Part shown: one piece after another, positions 1-11,946 of the stretch | Numbering within the stretch: the first letter of the stretch is position 1 | Layout: the number at the start of each line of letters is the position of its first letter | Assembly (NCBI RefSeq): GCF_022201045.2 | Contig: NC_068563.1 | Span: 29,919,001-29,983,000 of the forward strand | Direction of reading: 5' to 3' | Source: Citrus sinensis | Lineage: Eukaryota; Streptophyta; Magnoliopsida; Sapindales; Rutaceae | DNA length: 64,000 bases | Position numbers and translations under genes: made by a program | The notes under the pieces: generated by a model | Seen by the model: the letters and a program-made list of their open reading frames with translations, nothing else | Databases searched by the model: none | Told to the model about the DNA's origin: nothing

Positions 1-782
1 TTTTTCTGAGATGTAAGTAACCCAAGGAGCATTAATCTGGAATTATTCATTAATCAGCCACTCACCTCGTATTCTATTGTCGTCATTGGATATGGCACAG
101 CCGGCTAAAATATTTTAGGTATTGAATTCGATGGAACTAATGTCATTATGAACCCGTCATGCTTGTGCTCTACGATAATATTCACAGCTTTCCGATTCTA
201 ATGGAATAGTGTCGTGGCTCAATTCCATGCTTTCCCGCTGATAATCTACTGGTTCGCTAAGAAAGCATTGCATGTAGGCGTGCAGGCTAGATGCCAACTA
301 TCAATCAATTCAACCTCACAATCTCTCACGAACTTTTTCCTCAAGCATTTTTTGTGTCAACATCTATGTCTTAATTCAAAGCAACTGAAGTTATTCTTGA
401 ATCTCCTTTAATAGGAAAAGTTTTTGGCAAAATAAATTGTACTTCGGTCCTTGCGCAAAAATGTTCGAGTTCCACATTGTCATGTGGCTGACGACTGTTA
501 ACAACAAACACAAGTATTGATATGGATTCCAGCATTCGGTACTTATTTCGGTGCTTCCATAAGCTTCTTCTACACAAGTTAGAAAAGAAACACTAAATGT
601 GATGAGATAGCTATCAGAGAAAAGGATCCCCTTAAAATGAAGCACCAGCTTGGCAAACAACCTAGGACATTTTAAAATGTCTATTACATGATAAATAGGC
701 AAATTATGAGTATCTTCATGAAGGTTGAAAAGACGAGAGGACTAAAAAGGTGTATAGCGTAATTATATAATTATGGGGGAAA
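1..782. other. Intergenic / 3' flank of the cyclophilin gene
   Basis: No coding exon or RNA gene is recognisable. Short open frames on both strands show no family resemblance. The right part probably holds the 3' UTR of the minus-strand cyclophilin gene that ends here. Confidence 0.5.
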
Positions 783-2707
783 TCACAGAGGAAGTTCACC
801 GCTGTCTGCAACGACGACTTTGCTCTTCGGAGTGCCATTCTGCCTCCCTTCAGCTTCAACCTTGTAAACTACATCCATCCCCGATAGCACCTTTCCAAAT
901 ACAACATGCCTGCCATCCAACCTGCAAGCCATTCCAATGATAAGTTGACAAAGATAAAACATCTTATATGGTAGAAAAATCAAACATCTGGGGTTTTAAA
1001 TTGATCATAATTGTGAATGCTTTTATAATCCACATTGTTCTTCTGCAGCACATGTAACACAACTAGGGTCATATTTAAGAGTCCAGACAAGCATATCTGG
1101 CTAAAGCGGAGGCCTCCAAAAGGCGTGATTTGCAGAAACTTGTACAAAATAGCATTACATGAACTAATATCCCTATGAGGGATACCATACACATGATAAA
1201 GTAAAGATTTAAAAAATTTCAAAGTAAGAAAATTTGCTTAGATTATGCTTTCCATTTATCTCTTTGTGGGTGCAGATATAATTACCAGCTAGTTGTCACA
1301 GTTGTAATGAAGAATTGTGAACCATTGGTGTCTGGACCAGCATTTGCCATTGACAAAAGCCCTGTTCACAGAATTTAATATACGTTACATTGAATGCTTT
1401 TAACCATTGAATAATGCTTGCATGGCCGTATACAAACCAATCAAAAGAATGGGCTAATAAGTGTACCTGGGCCAGTGTGCTTCAGTTTGAAATTTTCGTC
1501 AGGGAACTTCTCTCCATAAATTGACTCTCCACCTCTTCCATCACCAAGAGTGAAATCACCTCCTTGAAGCATAAAGCTGGGAATAATCCTATGGAACGTA
1601 CTTCCCTTGTAGTGGAGTGGCTTCCCGCTCTTGCCAATCCCTTTCTCCCCTGAAATGATAAAGTGATATACACCAAAACAACGGCCAAGTACACCGTTAC
1701 TATCCAATGGTTCAAATACATTGAAAATGATATGCCATTAAAATTTCATTTGCAGTTTTACACAGTTTTTTGAATTCCTATGAATAATATTAGCTGTTTA
1801 AATTTCTAATTTGCTTGAAGAAAATGTATTGTCTTTCACGTATCTTGTAACTATAGTAAGATCACTGATGAACTGAGAGAGGTGGTGCAGCAAATTTGAT
1901 TTTTAACTCAAAAAAATTTAAGATCTTTAATCATGTATTAGGCGTCAAGTCAACTCAAACAAAGAAAGCCAAGATCGCTGCACAAATTTACCTGTGCACA
2001 AAGCTCGGAAATTTTCTGCAAAGAAAAACATCCAAACTGTTAACAATGTTCACAAGCCACTTAACGAGATGCAACAAGAACAAATCATCAATTTTTTCCG
2101 TTTCATACACCAAACACCATACAGCTTTACCTGCAGTTTTAGGGACTGCCTTTCCAAAGAGACCCATTACAATACGTCCTGAGAACAAACATTTTTGTCA
2201 CAACTAAATATTAATACTATCTTTTATTTAAAAGAAGAAGAAGAAGAAGAAGAAGAAAAAAGTTAGCATTATTAAATACAAAGTTTCTTCTTTTTCAATA
2301 TAATGATCAAAATTCAAAACTTGACATAGTAAAACATACCGGCAGGTTTTCCAGCAATCTCAACGTCAAAGTAAACTTTGTTTGTGATTTCTTTCAAATT
2401 CTGATCCGATTTCTTCGCCTGGGAAGCAAAAACTTCACAGATCAGATCAGAAAAACTGTAATCAACAATCAATCTCATTCCCATCTACACAATAACATGC
2501 AGCAATCCCTAATACTAAATCTGAATCATGGATCAAGACTTCACAATACTTGGAAAAAATATAGACAGATTAGTACAAATTAAAATAAAAGATTTGAGGG
2601 TTTGAGAGAATGTTAATCGAAAAAAAAAAAACCTGAATTGAAGAGAAAGTGGCCAACAGGACAATAGCCCATAGCATCGTGAGTGGAAGAAATTTTGTCG
2701 AAGCCAT
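783..2707 (-). CDS. CYP20-1: ER/secretory peptidyl-prolyl cis-trans isomerase (cyclophilin, CYP20-1 type)
   Basis: Cyclophilins isomerise X-Pro bonds during protein folding. Seven exons join in phase: 2707-2633, 2418-2340, 2178-2131, 2015-1992 (only 24 nt), 1649-1467, 1361-1286 and 921-783, giving 207 aa. Residues 1-25 form a hydrophobic signal peptide followed by [21 protein letters not shown], so the protein should enter the ER and secretory path. The cyclophilin fold carries the expected active-site residues: Arg96, Phe101 and Gln104 in [13 protein letters not shown], Trp162 (cyclosporin-contact position) and His167 in [11 protein letters not shown]. The C terminus SGELPL is like Arabidopsis CYP20-1/ROC7 from memory, and the length matches that subfamily (about 204 aa). 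The start is the only ATG giving a signal peptide. All introns are GT-AG. No defect is seen. CYP19-4 is the alternative paralogue name. Confidence 0.95.
2231..2260. repeat. (GAA)n microsatellite in cyclophilin intron 2
   Basis: About eight AAG/GAA triplets ending in an A run lie in the intron between exons 2 and 3 of the cyclophilin gene. This is a simple repeat that is likely length-polymorphic. Confidence 0.9.
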
Positions 2708-3417
2708 GTATCACTTCGTTGTTTCTCGTTTCGCAGTCACTCACTTTGGGGTTCCGCTTAGTGCAGACTGCGGACCGATGATTGACGAAATGTCGGTTAA
2801 TAAGGGGGGTAACCCTCAGGTTGAAATAATTGTACCAATAGTTATGTGACGCGTGGCGTGCTGGGGGCACAGCCGCACGCTATTGGATGAAGACGCGTGG
2901 ATCGTTGAAGTTGAACTTGAAGTGTTGAAACTTGAACCCGTGGGTTAACTCAATAAAAGCGATTGAAAGTTTTTTAAGTCAGATAACCATAACCTCAATA
3001 AATTAGGAAATAAATTATCTTATAAAATTATGTTCTGATTTTTTTTATTTTTTTTATTTTCAGTTTCCTTTCCTTATTGCCATCAATTGGTGCATTAGAT
3101 TTTGCAAAAGGAAAATGCCACGTCAGCATTATGGGTCAGGAAAAACAGAAAAAGGGCGGCACTGGACTGCGTGGCAGTCTGTGGTTACTCAGTTAAGAAT
3201 ACAACTAACGGTCACTGCTAACTACCATTCCCGGGAAAAATGAACAAAAAGAAAGAGGAATGCTTGTTAGATTCTCCGACTCCATCCACCAACGCCACTC
3301 TGCCTCAACATCAACAATATTAACTGATTCTTTCAAAATTCTAAAATATAAAAGAAGAAAAAACGATTCCCTAAACATATCCTTTTTTTTTTTTTTTTTG
3401 GGTTTAAATTCTTCAAT
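2708..3417. other. Divergent intergenic promoter region
   Basis: About 710 bp separate the start codons of the minus-strand cyclophilin and the plus-strand APD ligase, so both promoters must lie here. Visible items are two copies of the word GACGCGTGG (2848-2900 area), the TGACGTGG motif, and T-rich tracts near 3040 and 3380. No gene is seen. Confidence 0.6.
3118..3125 (-). promoter_or_regulatory. UPRE-like element (TGACGTGG on the minus strand)
   Basis: The plus strand reads CCACGTCA, so the minus strand reads TGACGTGG, which fits the plant unfolded-protein-response element TGACGTGR bound by bZIP28/bZIP60. It sits about 410 bp upstream of the ATG of an ER-type cyclophilin, a class often induced by ER stress. 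It lies in the shared 710-bp gap between two divergent genes, so it could act on either one or be chance. Confidence 0.4.
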
Positions 3418-6400
3418 ATGGAAGAAGAATCACGTAACCATAACCATAGCCAACATGAATCCGTCCCTTCATCTTCTATTTCTACTTCACATTCCCAAGA
3501 GAATGCTGTGCGTCAGCAGCAGCAGTCTTCTGGTGTCTCTTACCGTGTCAACATGTCGATATCGGACAGCAGCACGAGGAATGATATCTGGTCTTGCCTT
3601 ATTGTACTGCTCATCTTTTGGCTTTTTGGTCGGTTTCTTTGTTAAAATCGTTTTCTGTTCCTGAGTATCATTTTTTGTGCGATTTCCGTATTGATTTTGG
3701 TTCTCTTTTGCCATGTTTCCAAATATTCATCGCCGGCAGTTACCACTACTATGATTTTTGGTGTCTATGGATCGTTGGAATTACAATTGGGTCCCCATTG
3801 CTCACGCCCTATACATACTAACCCCCTTTTTGTGCAATCTATTAAGGTGATTCGCTGCGTGCTAATTCCTTCACTTGCTTCTACGTTTGCCCTTAACTAA
3901 GCAGTATGTTTAGATTTGTTTCAATACCATTGTTGCGCTCTTGCCTATCAGCTTAAAGCTTTTGTGTCAGATGATTTATCTAACACAGTAATCTTATTTG
4001 TTTTGTAAACAGGCGCAAGAACTAGACAGGCAAACATCTAGCTCATTAATGCTGTATGGGTTTCACAATTCTCCTCCACTGGATGTCGAATTCACCTGGA
4101 CTGAGACACATATTGCTGTGGTTCCAGATGATGGGCATAAGGCAAAAATCTTACTCAAAATTTTATATTTGCTAGTCAGAAAAGCAGAGCTTTTTCTTTT
4201 TTTTTTCCCTAACCTTTGTTGATTAATGTGTGTGATATTTTATTTCTTCCTGTTCACAGGAGTGGCTATACTTCCTAAACAAGGGATCTAAATTGGAAAT
4301 CTCATACAATGTAAAATCTCCAAGTTCTGCTCCTTTATCCCTTGTAATTGCCCGTGGTAATTGCCTACCTACACTTAAAAAGCTTCTGGGGATCTTAATT
4401 TGTTGTCATTTTCTGAATATTGGTGTATATTTGTAATTTTGCAAGCTACTTTTTTATTTTCAAGAGAAGAGACTGTGTTTGCAGCAAATGAAGGGTTGTA
4501 GAGACATTATAGCAAATTTTCAGCTTACTAGAAGTGTTCATGGAAGAATTAGATCTCCTGTCTCTAACTTATTGCCTAAACTTGCAGGCGGTGAAAGCCT
4601 TGAAGACTGGATTGATCATCCATCATGTCCTAAAACAACTTTGTCTTGGAATATTTTATATGGTAAATTTTATTAGTCACCGTATGCCTTTTGACTTGAT
4701 TATAGATTAACCTGTTCCAAAATCTAACCTATCTATTATATGCTTGAAGGAAGTGGTAAGATCCAGCAGAAAATTTCCAAGTCTTCTGATTATTATATTG
4801 CTGTCGGTAACTTGAACTCTCAGCAAGTGGAGGTGATTTCTTTAAAAAAAAAAAAAAAACTTTACTTATTTTTCTTGTAATATGATTTTATCAACTATAG
4901 TGACCTCTTGGACTTGCCCATTTGCCCCATCAGCTGGTTCAGTAAAATAAATGGTTTGTTCTGATGCAGAGCACTTGCTTTGAGTTTGGTAGTCTTGTAC
5001 TTAACATTACATTTTAAGCAGATGTTGATATTTCAAATCATGAAATGTTTTATTCCCTGATCAATTTCATACAGATGCAATTGAATTTCACAATGAATGT
5101 CTTGGTCTATAACGCAAGCAAGGCGTATTACAGATGTTCGTTGGGAAGCGGTCTCTGCAGTCTATCCCTTGATCCTCTGGGAACAACTTCTGCAATATTA
5201 ACATCTCCAGGTCCTACAAAGGTAATAGACTAATATTTCTCAACTTCTATCTCCTTCAATTCATCCTGTATACATTTCCCGGCTTCTCATTTTATTAGTC
5301 AATTAGCTAAGACTTCATATTGTCTCTGATTGACAGTAGTAAGATATCCAAACATTAAATCTTTTGTTATGACGTCAAAGTGCTGTTGTGGATTTGATTA
5401 ATCATATGATTAGAAGTCCACAACAGCCTGTTGATGACGGTGAGGAATATGCGAGGTGCCATTTTTGCCTGCCTTCGGATTTGCAGCTCCCATCTTACCA
5501 TGTATTTGCCTCAAAACTGTATAGAAAATGAGAAAAATATTTACTCTAATTAAAAGGTTTATTAGTCCCTAGCTAATTTCATTTTCTTGGTGGTTTTCTT
5601 CTCTTTCAAGTTTTAGTCAAAACAGGTATAGCAGTTGGAACCATTTTGTCGAGTGTTGTGTTCCTAGACCATTTGCTATTCAGATTCAAAAATCTATTAA
5701 TCCGTCTATTTGAATTTTGGGTACCCTTTAATCCTTTCAGGGTACTTCGAGTGCTAAATGGTATGTCAAACTCTCTTATGGACCCCGATGGATCACATAT
5801 TTTGCAGGATTAGGTCATACTCATTTCCCTTAACATCATTCTCATGGAACTACAAATGAACATTTCCATCTTTACATTTGCCGCTGTTTCTACTTGTAGG
5901 TGCTATGACCATCCTCATGTTCCTGGCCTTCAGATACTGTAACATGTGCCGGACTACTAGTGGAGATGGAACAGGATTTCAGGCAACAGATAGGGGATCA
6001 CAAAGTCCTCCATTGCTTTCACACAAAGATGATGGTCTCTCTAGCTGGGGTTCATCCTATGATTCTGTATCACATGATGAGCAGGATTTGGAAGACTGGC
6101 TACCAGTAAATTCTCTTGAAGGGACTTCACTAAATGAAGGGGAAATCAACAGCAATCCCCGACATCTCCAGGTTATTTGCTGTGATGCCCCAAGAGACTG
6201 CTTCTTTCTTCCATGTGGGCACTGTGCTGGCTGTTTTACTTGTGGAACAAGGTAATGAACACCAACCTTATTATCAAACATGTTATTCTCCACCTTGATA
6301 CAAACCGCAAGTTTAAGGATATTGTTGCTGGATTAGATTTCTGAGGCTAATTAACTCTACAGGATAGCAGAAGAAGGTGGTACTTGTCCCATATGTCGCA

Positions 6401-6438
6401 AGAAGATCAAGAAAGTAAGAAAGATATTTACAGTTTAA
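3418..6438 (+). CDS. APD-type membrane RING E3 ubiquitin ligase
   Basis: Ten exons join in phase: 3418-3628, 3740-3846, 4013-4141, 4260-4356, 4588-4662, 4750-4832, 5075-5221, 5741-5813, 5900-6251 and 6363-6438, giving 449 aa. A Ser/Gln-rich N terminus precedes a membrane span at about residues 57-80. A luminal part of the DUF4792/DUF4793 type follows (YGFHNSPPLDVEFTWTET). A second span lies at about 301-323. A C-terminal RING at about 398-445 holds LPCGHCAGC and CPICRKK. The layout matches the Arabidopsis ABERRANT POLLEN DEVELOPMENT ligases (APD1-4), endomembrane proteins tied to pollen mitosis. Two oddities: intron 3 starts with GC (4142-4143), and the first RING zinc ligand position reads Gln398 (QVIC rather than CxxC). 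The family call is firm; ligase activity is less certain. Confidence 0.9.
4142..4260 (+). other. GC-AG intron 3 of the APD ligase gene
   Basis: The exon ends CATAAG and the intron begins GCAAAA; it ends TTCACAG at 4259, with exon 4 starting at 4260. Both flanking exons stay in phase, and the joined protein (HK, then EWLYFLNKGS) reads as the family does. No GT nearby gives an equally good join. Confidence 0.75.
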
Positions 6439-7354
6439 GCAGTTTATTGGAACAACATACTGCAGATGCTCTTTCCTGATGTAAATCTAATTGTCCTCAA
6501 CTCCCATGTACTGAAACTGATACATGCATTTCTTCATGGACAAAGGTTTGACTACAGCAGGTTGTGTCAAAATTATCTTATTGTGGAAGGGTTATATCCA
6601 AAACAAAATTAAAAAAAAAAATTAAAGGGTTTTTCACAACTTAAACATTACATACCTTACAGGGCTACTGTAATATCCATGAATAGTATTTTAATAGTGC
6701 AATGTCATGTGACAGTTATTCATTACCACCTATTAGATCATTTCTCTTAATTCGAGAATATATATATTTCATATCTAGTGGAGGTGTCCTATTTTTTTTT
6801 TATACAAACACACTTTTAAATCATAAGATTTAAAAAAATTAATTTTTTAACTGTTTTAAATCACGTGATTTTATAATTTATTCAAAAATAACTTCTTTAA
6901 AATATACAATATATCTGCATTAAATAAATAAATGAGACTAGCAGCTGCAGCTTTTGTGGGCTTCAAGCCCAGCAAAGGGAGAAGGTAAACAAGAACCCAA
7001 ATGGGCTCATTGGCCATTACAACCATACCAGAAGCTGGAAACGAAGATCTCCTACAACTAGTCAAAGCGAGATCATCGCATCAATTTCGTATTTGAGTAT
7101 TGACCACCCAACAACAGCACACGCGCCCACGTTTCTTTTTTCTTAAAATAGGTGGAGAGAATCATGCACTGTCCCCCACAAGTACACAAAATGCTAAAAC
7201 AAAAGACACAGTTGAGAATGAAATGTGTCAGAAGAGGAGAAGAGTCTTGTCGATCAGTTTCAGTAATTAAAAAAATGAATGCCATAAAGCAGTAAAATTT
7301 TAAAGCTAATTAGTGGAGATAAAGAAAAGCTTCCACTGAAACTCCACTAATACA
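6439..7354. other. Intergenic spacer between the APD and GT90 genes
   Basis: This holds the 3' UTR of the APD ligase and the promoter of the glycosyltransferase. It is AT-rich, with A/T runs at 6610 and 6790-6850. Short ORFs here show no recognisable family. Confidence 0.5.
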
Positions 7355-9884
7355 ATGGTCGTTCCCTCAAGAACCCCAGCTCGCTCTCCCTCTTATCTCT
7401 TCCCCTGCGTCATCTCACTCTCCGTCATCTCTCTCGCCGCGCTCTTCCTCGACTACAAGGTCAGTTAAGTTGTGAGTTTTTTAGCTAACAAACTCATGAT
7501 ATCATCTTAATGAATGATTGTAAAATTTTATGGAGCAGGTAGATGATTTCGCTTCCAAGACAAAAACACTAGCAGGGCACAACTTAGAGCCAACGCCATG
7601 GCACCCGTTCCCCCAAAGAACATTCAAAGAGGAGTCACGACGCTCCCAGGCCTACAAAATCGTACACTGCACGTACCTGACGTGCCTCTCTGCCATGAAT
7701 CCTATCCCAGAGCGACGCCGTGTTGCGTCACCCCAGAAAGTCCAAACCTGCCCAGATTTCTTTAAATCGATCCACAAAGACCTTGAGCCTTGGGCCAAGT
7801 CCCGGATAACGATGAGGCACATTATGGAAGCTAAGAGATTTGCTGCGTTGAGGATTCTGATTATTAGAGGGAAATTGTATGTTGATCCTTATTATGATTG
7901 TGTGCAGACCAGGGCTATGTTTACAATTTGGGGTTTCTTGCAGCTGCTTAGAAGGTACCCTGGGATGGTGCCTGATGTTGATATCATGTTTGATTGTATG
8001 GACAAGCCAGTTATTGATAAAAAGGAGCATGGGTCATTCCCTTTGCCACTCTTTCGGTATTGCACAAATGATGCTAACTTTGATATCCCTTTCCCTGATT
8101 GGTCTTTCTGGGGTTGGTATGAATCCTCAATCTTTACATAAACTATGATTTTTTTTGGTTTGCTTCTTCAGTTGATTTGCGTGTTTTTGGGATTGTGCTG
8201 CTGTTCAATGATATTACTAGCTGTTATTACAAGTGGATAGCGTTTATCAAATTCTAATAGTTAGCACATTCTTTATCTTCTAGGTCTTATATTTCCTCAC
8301 AATTGCTAATTTCATGATAAGAAGACCTTTTTTTCATGCACTCGCGTTGCATGGAATGAGTTCAATTTTTCTATGTGATGGTAGAGAAAGATTTTAAGTT
8401 TGAGATTAGATTACGAGAACCTAAAAAATGTAATACTGGTAATTTAGTCAATGTGGATAAGGAAATTTTTTTTTTTGCGTTATTTGTAGATAATAATGAC
8501 AGGGACTTTGTGAAACATGATTTTGTTTCAGGAAATGCCAGGGATGATGATGGTGCTAAATTTGTATGATTAGATCGAAGATATTGAACCCTTTTTATCA
8601 ATTTTTTTTTGACACATTATATTGAATAATTCCCTTGAATATGGATCGTGGTGGTATTTTATGTTTCGGAAGAGGGAAATCATGTTTCAAATTTCCTAAT
8701 ACAAGTATGTAATTTTATTAAGAGATTGCCGTAGCTTAATTGAAAAAATGATATATCTGTCTGATAATTGGTGTATTCACACTCACTTTCTTTGGTACAG
8801 GTCAGAGGTGAATTTACAACCCTGGAATGAGGAGTTCAAAGACATTAAACATGGTTCTCAAGCTAAGAGTTGGAAAGAGAAGTTGCCCTTCGCATACTGG
8901 AAAGGAAACCCAGATGTTCTCTCTCCTTTGCGGGTAGAGTTAATGAAATGTAATGACTCTAAGCTTTGGGGAGCGGAAATTTTGCGTCAGGTTTAGTTGG
9001 AGCTACTTCTTTAACATGAATTAAATGCATATCATAGATTAACATCAAGTTTCAATTTGTTAAGTCTGCCTTTCTGCTGGCATTACAGAATTGGGCGGAA
9101 GAAGCGAAAGATGGATTCAAGAAGTCTAAGCTGTCTAATCAATGTAATCATCGGTATGTATTCTTCATTGTGCAATGTCATGTTCGAATACAATGCCATC
9201 ATGAGCATGCTCTTTGTTTGAGAATAAGCAATAATTTGACCTGTAAGTATACTTTTATGTGCTAAACCTGGTTTCTTCTTTCTGCAGGTATAAAATCTAC
9301 GCTGAAGGATATGCTTGGTCTGTGAGCTTGAAATATATTTTATCATGTAATTCAGTTGCTCTAATCATTTCTCAACAGTATAAAGATTTCTTCTCCCGCG
9401 GTCTCATTCCGAAGAAAAACTATTTCCCCATCCCTAGTGCTGATCTATGTCGATCCATAAAATCTGTTGTTGACTGGGGTAATGCAAACCCATCTGAGGT
9501 ATGGTTAAACTTGTCTGTTTTGTTTGTTTGTGATATTTATTTTCTGTCTGCAAGCATTGGAACCAAACCACCATACCCTAGCTACAACAGATTCTTATTT
9601 CTTTCTTCATTTCTGCATCCGTTTCAAATTTGATTAAACAGGCGGAGAAAATAGGAAAAGCTGGACAAGATTTCATGGAAAGTTTAACTATGGATCGAGT
9701 ATATGATTACATGCTTCACCTCATCACCGAGTACTCAAAGCTGCTGGATTACAAGCCAGCCCCGCCATCTTCTGCACTTGAAGCTTGTGTGGAATCCCTG
9801 CTTTGCTTGGCTGACCCAAAGCAGAGGCAGAACCTTGAAAAAGCAGCAGCTTCTCCTTCACCATACCCACCTTGTACGCTTTAG
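7355..9884 (+). CDS. GT90 (CAP10/rumi-like) protein O-glycosyltransferase
   Basis: Six exons join in phase: 7355-7459, 7539-8116, 8801-8990, 9089-9153, 9288-9498 and 9642-9884, giving 463 aa. Exon 1 encodes a short cytosolic tail and one membrane anchor (about residues 14-33), a type II Golgi/ER layout. The rest is a CAP10 domain (GT90). Typical pieces are FRYCTNDANFDIPFPDWSFWGW with SEVNLQPW, KLPFAYWKGNPDV, YKIYAEGYAWSVSLKYILSC and FFSRGLIPKKNYFPI. Animal rumi adds O-glucose to EGF repeats; plant members are mostly uncharacterised and may act on cell-wall glycans or glycoproteins, so the substrate is inference. The nearest neighbour downstream is a broken copy of this gene, which marks a tandem duplication. 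Confidence 0.92.
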
Positions 9885-10926
9885 CCTTTCAATTAATGCC
9901 CTCAAGAGTTGGATACAACCAAAAAGAGAAGGAATCAAAGATGTCAAAGATACAGAGACTGAAAATCCAAATGATTAATATTGCTGTTGTAAGATTGATT
10001 AAATTTGTTGTAGATATGGATAGAAATGCAAATTCATTGGTTGTAGATTTTGCTCACATAAGAGGCTGAGTCCCCTGGACTCCTGATACTGCCCTTTTTC
10101 TCTCACAGGATTTATATGTATAATGTACTTGAACCTCCTCGTTCATTCAGAGTTCCTGGAGCGTTAAGTTCATCCTCTCACAAGTTGACACGCGTTCTTT
10201 TCATCTCCACTTATTAATGTTGGCAGTTCTCTTCTCATTAACTGCAGCAATATTGAGTTCATAACCAACTGCAAGTTCAAGGAAACGGTTGGTGGGTTAG
10301 GTTTCTGAGTCTGGATTGCATAAGTGGCTGATATACTCATATATATATAGATATATATATAAAGAGAGAGATATCATCGGGTAAGGGTTTTTTCACTTTA
10401 AATATAAATTTTAATAATAAAATATTAAATATATATAATTGTTGCAAAACTGTGTTAGCTGTTGATCTTATGTTGAAGGCTTATGTTTCAAAACATAATT
10501 AAACATGTTAATACATAGATTTATCTCAATTAATACGTGTTATATAATTTATGAAGCGTATCAATGAGAATAAAGTGTTCAAGCACTGGGTCTATTTAGC
10601 AGGACCCAGTAGCCAACGGGTGGTTCGCTACCAGAAACCCAAAAAAAAAAAAGACGCTACAACTTCTAACTGGTCAAACCAAAAACATAGCGTGGTAGTC
10701 CGAATCAACCAGAGTTTAGTTTCCATTCGATTGTGTTTCTTTTGAAAAAAAATAACAAAGAAACAAGGATCGCCTGTCCCTCCCTCACCCATGCACGTTG
10801 AGAAAATCAAGCATCATAAAAAAATGTGTCCGAAAAAGAAAGCGAGTCAAAATATCGACAGTAGCAGTTTCAGTCCTAAAATGCATTATTATCATCATCA
10901 GCAGCTAAGAAAAAGCACAGCATGCC
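9885..10926. other. Intergenic spacer
   Basis: 3' flank of the GT90 gene and old promoter of its pseudogene copy. An (AT)n tract lies at about 10340-10365, with an A run near 10640. No gene is seen. Confidence 0.5.
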
Positions 10927-11946
10927 ATGGCTCTATCAAAAGTGCCCGGTCATTCGAGAAGCCAAGGTCGCTCTTGCAGCTATGTCTTGCCCGGCATCAT
11001 CTTACTATGCTTCTTCTTTCTCACTGCTATCTTTCTTTACTACAAGATGAGTTTCTTCTTATCGGCTTTTAAGGATGTTGTGCCGCAGCTAGTCCTAGCC
11101 ATGTCGTAATCTCTTGGGGAGATTTCAAAAACTAGTTCTCTGTCATCAAACTGGGTGAGATGTTGTATTATATGTCTCTGAATCTTAGTGGACAGAAAAT
11201 TTAACAATATCAAGGGGCTGGTACTATATTATTAAGAAGCTCGTATCAAGAGAGATTAATGATGTTTTTTAATTTCATGATGAAAATTTTATGTAACAGA
11301 TAGATGATTTGGCTTCGAAGACAAAAACATTAGCAGGGCACAATCTAATCAGTGGAATCATCGGAAAGTGTTCTCCATCGTGTAAAATGATATGCTTGGT
11401 CTGTGAGCTGGAAATATAATATTTTATCACGTAATTCAGTTGCTTTGATTAATCATTTCTCACCAGTTCAAAAGATTTCTTCAGCCGCGGCCTTATTACC
11501 AAACGAAAGTTTTTGTCTATCTCTCGCAATGATTTATGTGGATCCATCGAATCTGCTGTTGACTGGGGCAATGCAAACCCATCCGAGGTATGTAATGTTC
11601 AATTTCTCTGCGCGCATTAATTGGAACCACCGCATTGATTAACTAACTAGTCTCATTGTGTTAACATTTTTCAAATTTGATTAAACAGGCAGCGGCGATA
11701 GAACAGGGGGGGGGGGGGGGGGGGGGGGGTTTGAAGGATAGTTTAAGCATGGATGGGGTATACGATTACATGCTTCACCTCATCAGTGGGTAGCAAAGCT
11801 GCTGGAGTTCAAGCCAGCCCCCACCGCCATCTGCTATTGAAGTCTGTGAGGAATCCTTGCTTTGCTTGGCTGACCCCGAGCAGAGGCGGTTCCTTGAAAA
11901 ATCAATAGCCTCTCCATCACCGAAACCCCCATGCACGATCTTTTAG
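10927..11946 (+). pseudogene. Internally deleted tandem copy of the GT90 gene
   Basis: The blocks line up with the intact neighbour. An exon-1-like ATG with membrane anchor runs 10927-11046, ending TACTACAAG. The exon 2 start runs 11300-11346 (DDLASKTKTLAGHN). A sequence like the end of exon 4 follows at about 11347-11365, then exon-5-like sequence at 11392-11588 and exon-6-like sequence from 11689 to a stop near 11946. The splice donor after exon 1 reads ATGAGT where the intact gene has GTCAGT. Most of exon 2, all of exon 3, most of exon 4 and most of intron 4 are gone. Exon 5 is broken by changes, and exon 6 holds a 24-G run and an in-frame TAG (near 11791). It cannot make a GT90 enzyme. 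Confidence 0.9.
11706..11729 (+). repeat. 24-nt guanine homopolymer inside the pseudogene
   Basis: An unbroken run of 24 G replaces about 20 nt of ordinary coding sequence seen in the intact paralogue's exon 6. It could form a G-quadruplex. Such runs are also prone to assembly or sequencing error. Confidence 0.9.

Noticed and set aside
4479-4587. Upstream extension of APD exon 5
   Set aside because: Joining exon 4 to the acceptor at about 4484 brings a stop within a few codons; the acceptor at 4587 keeps frame and family sequence.
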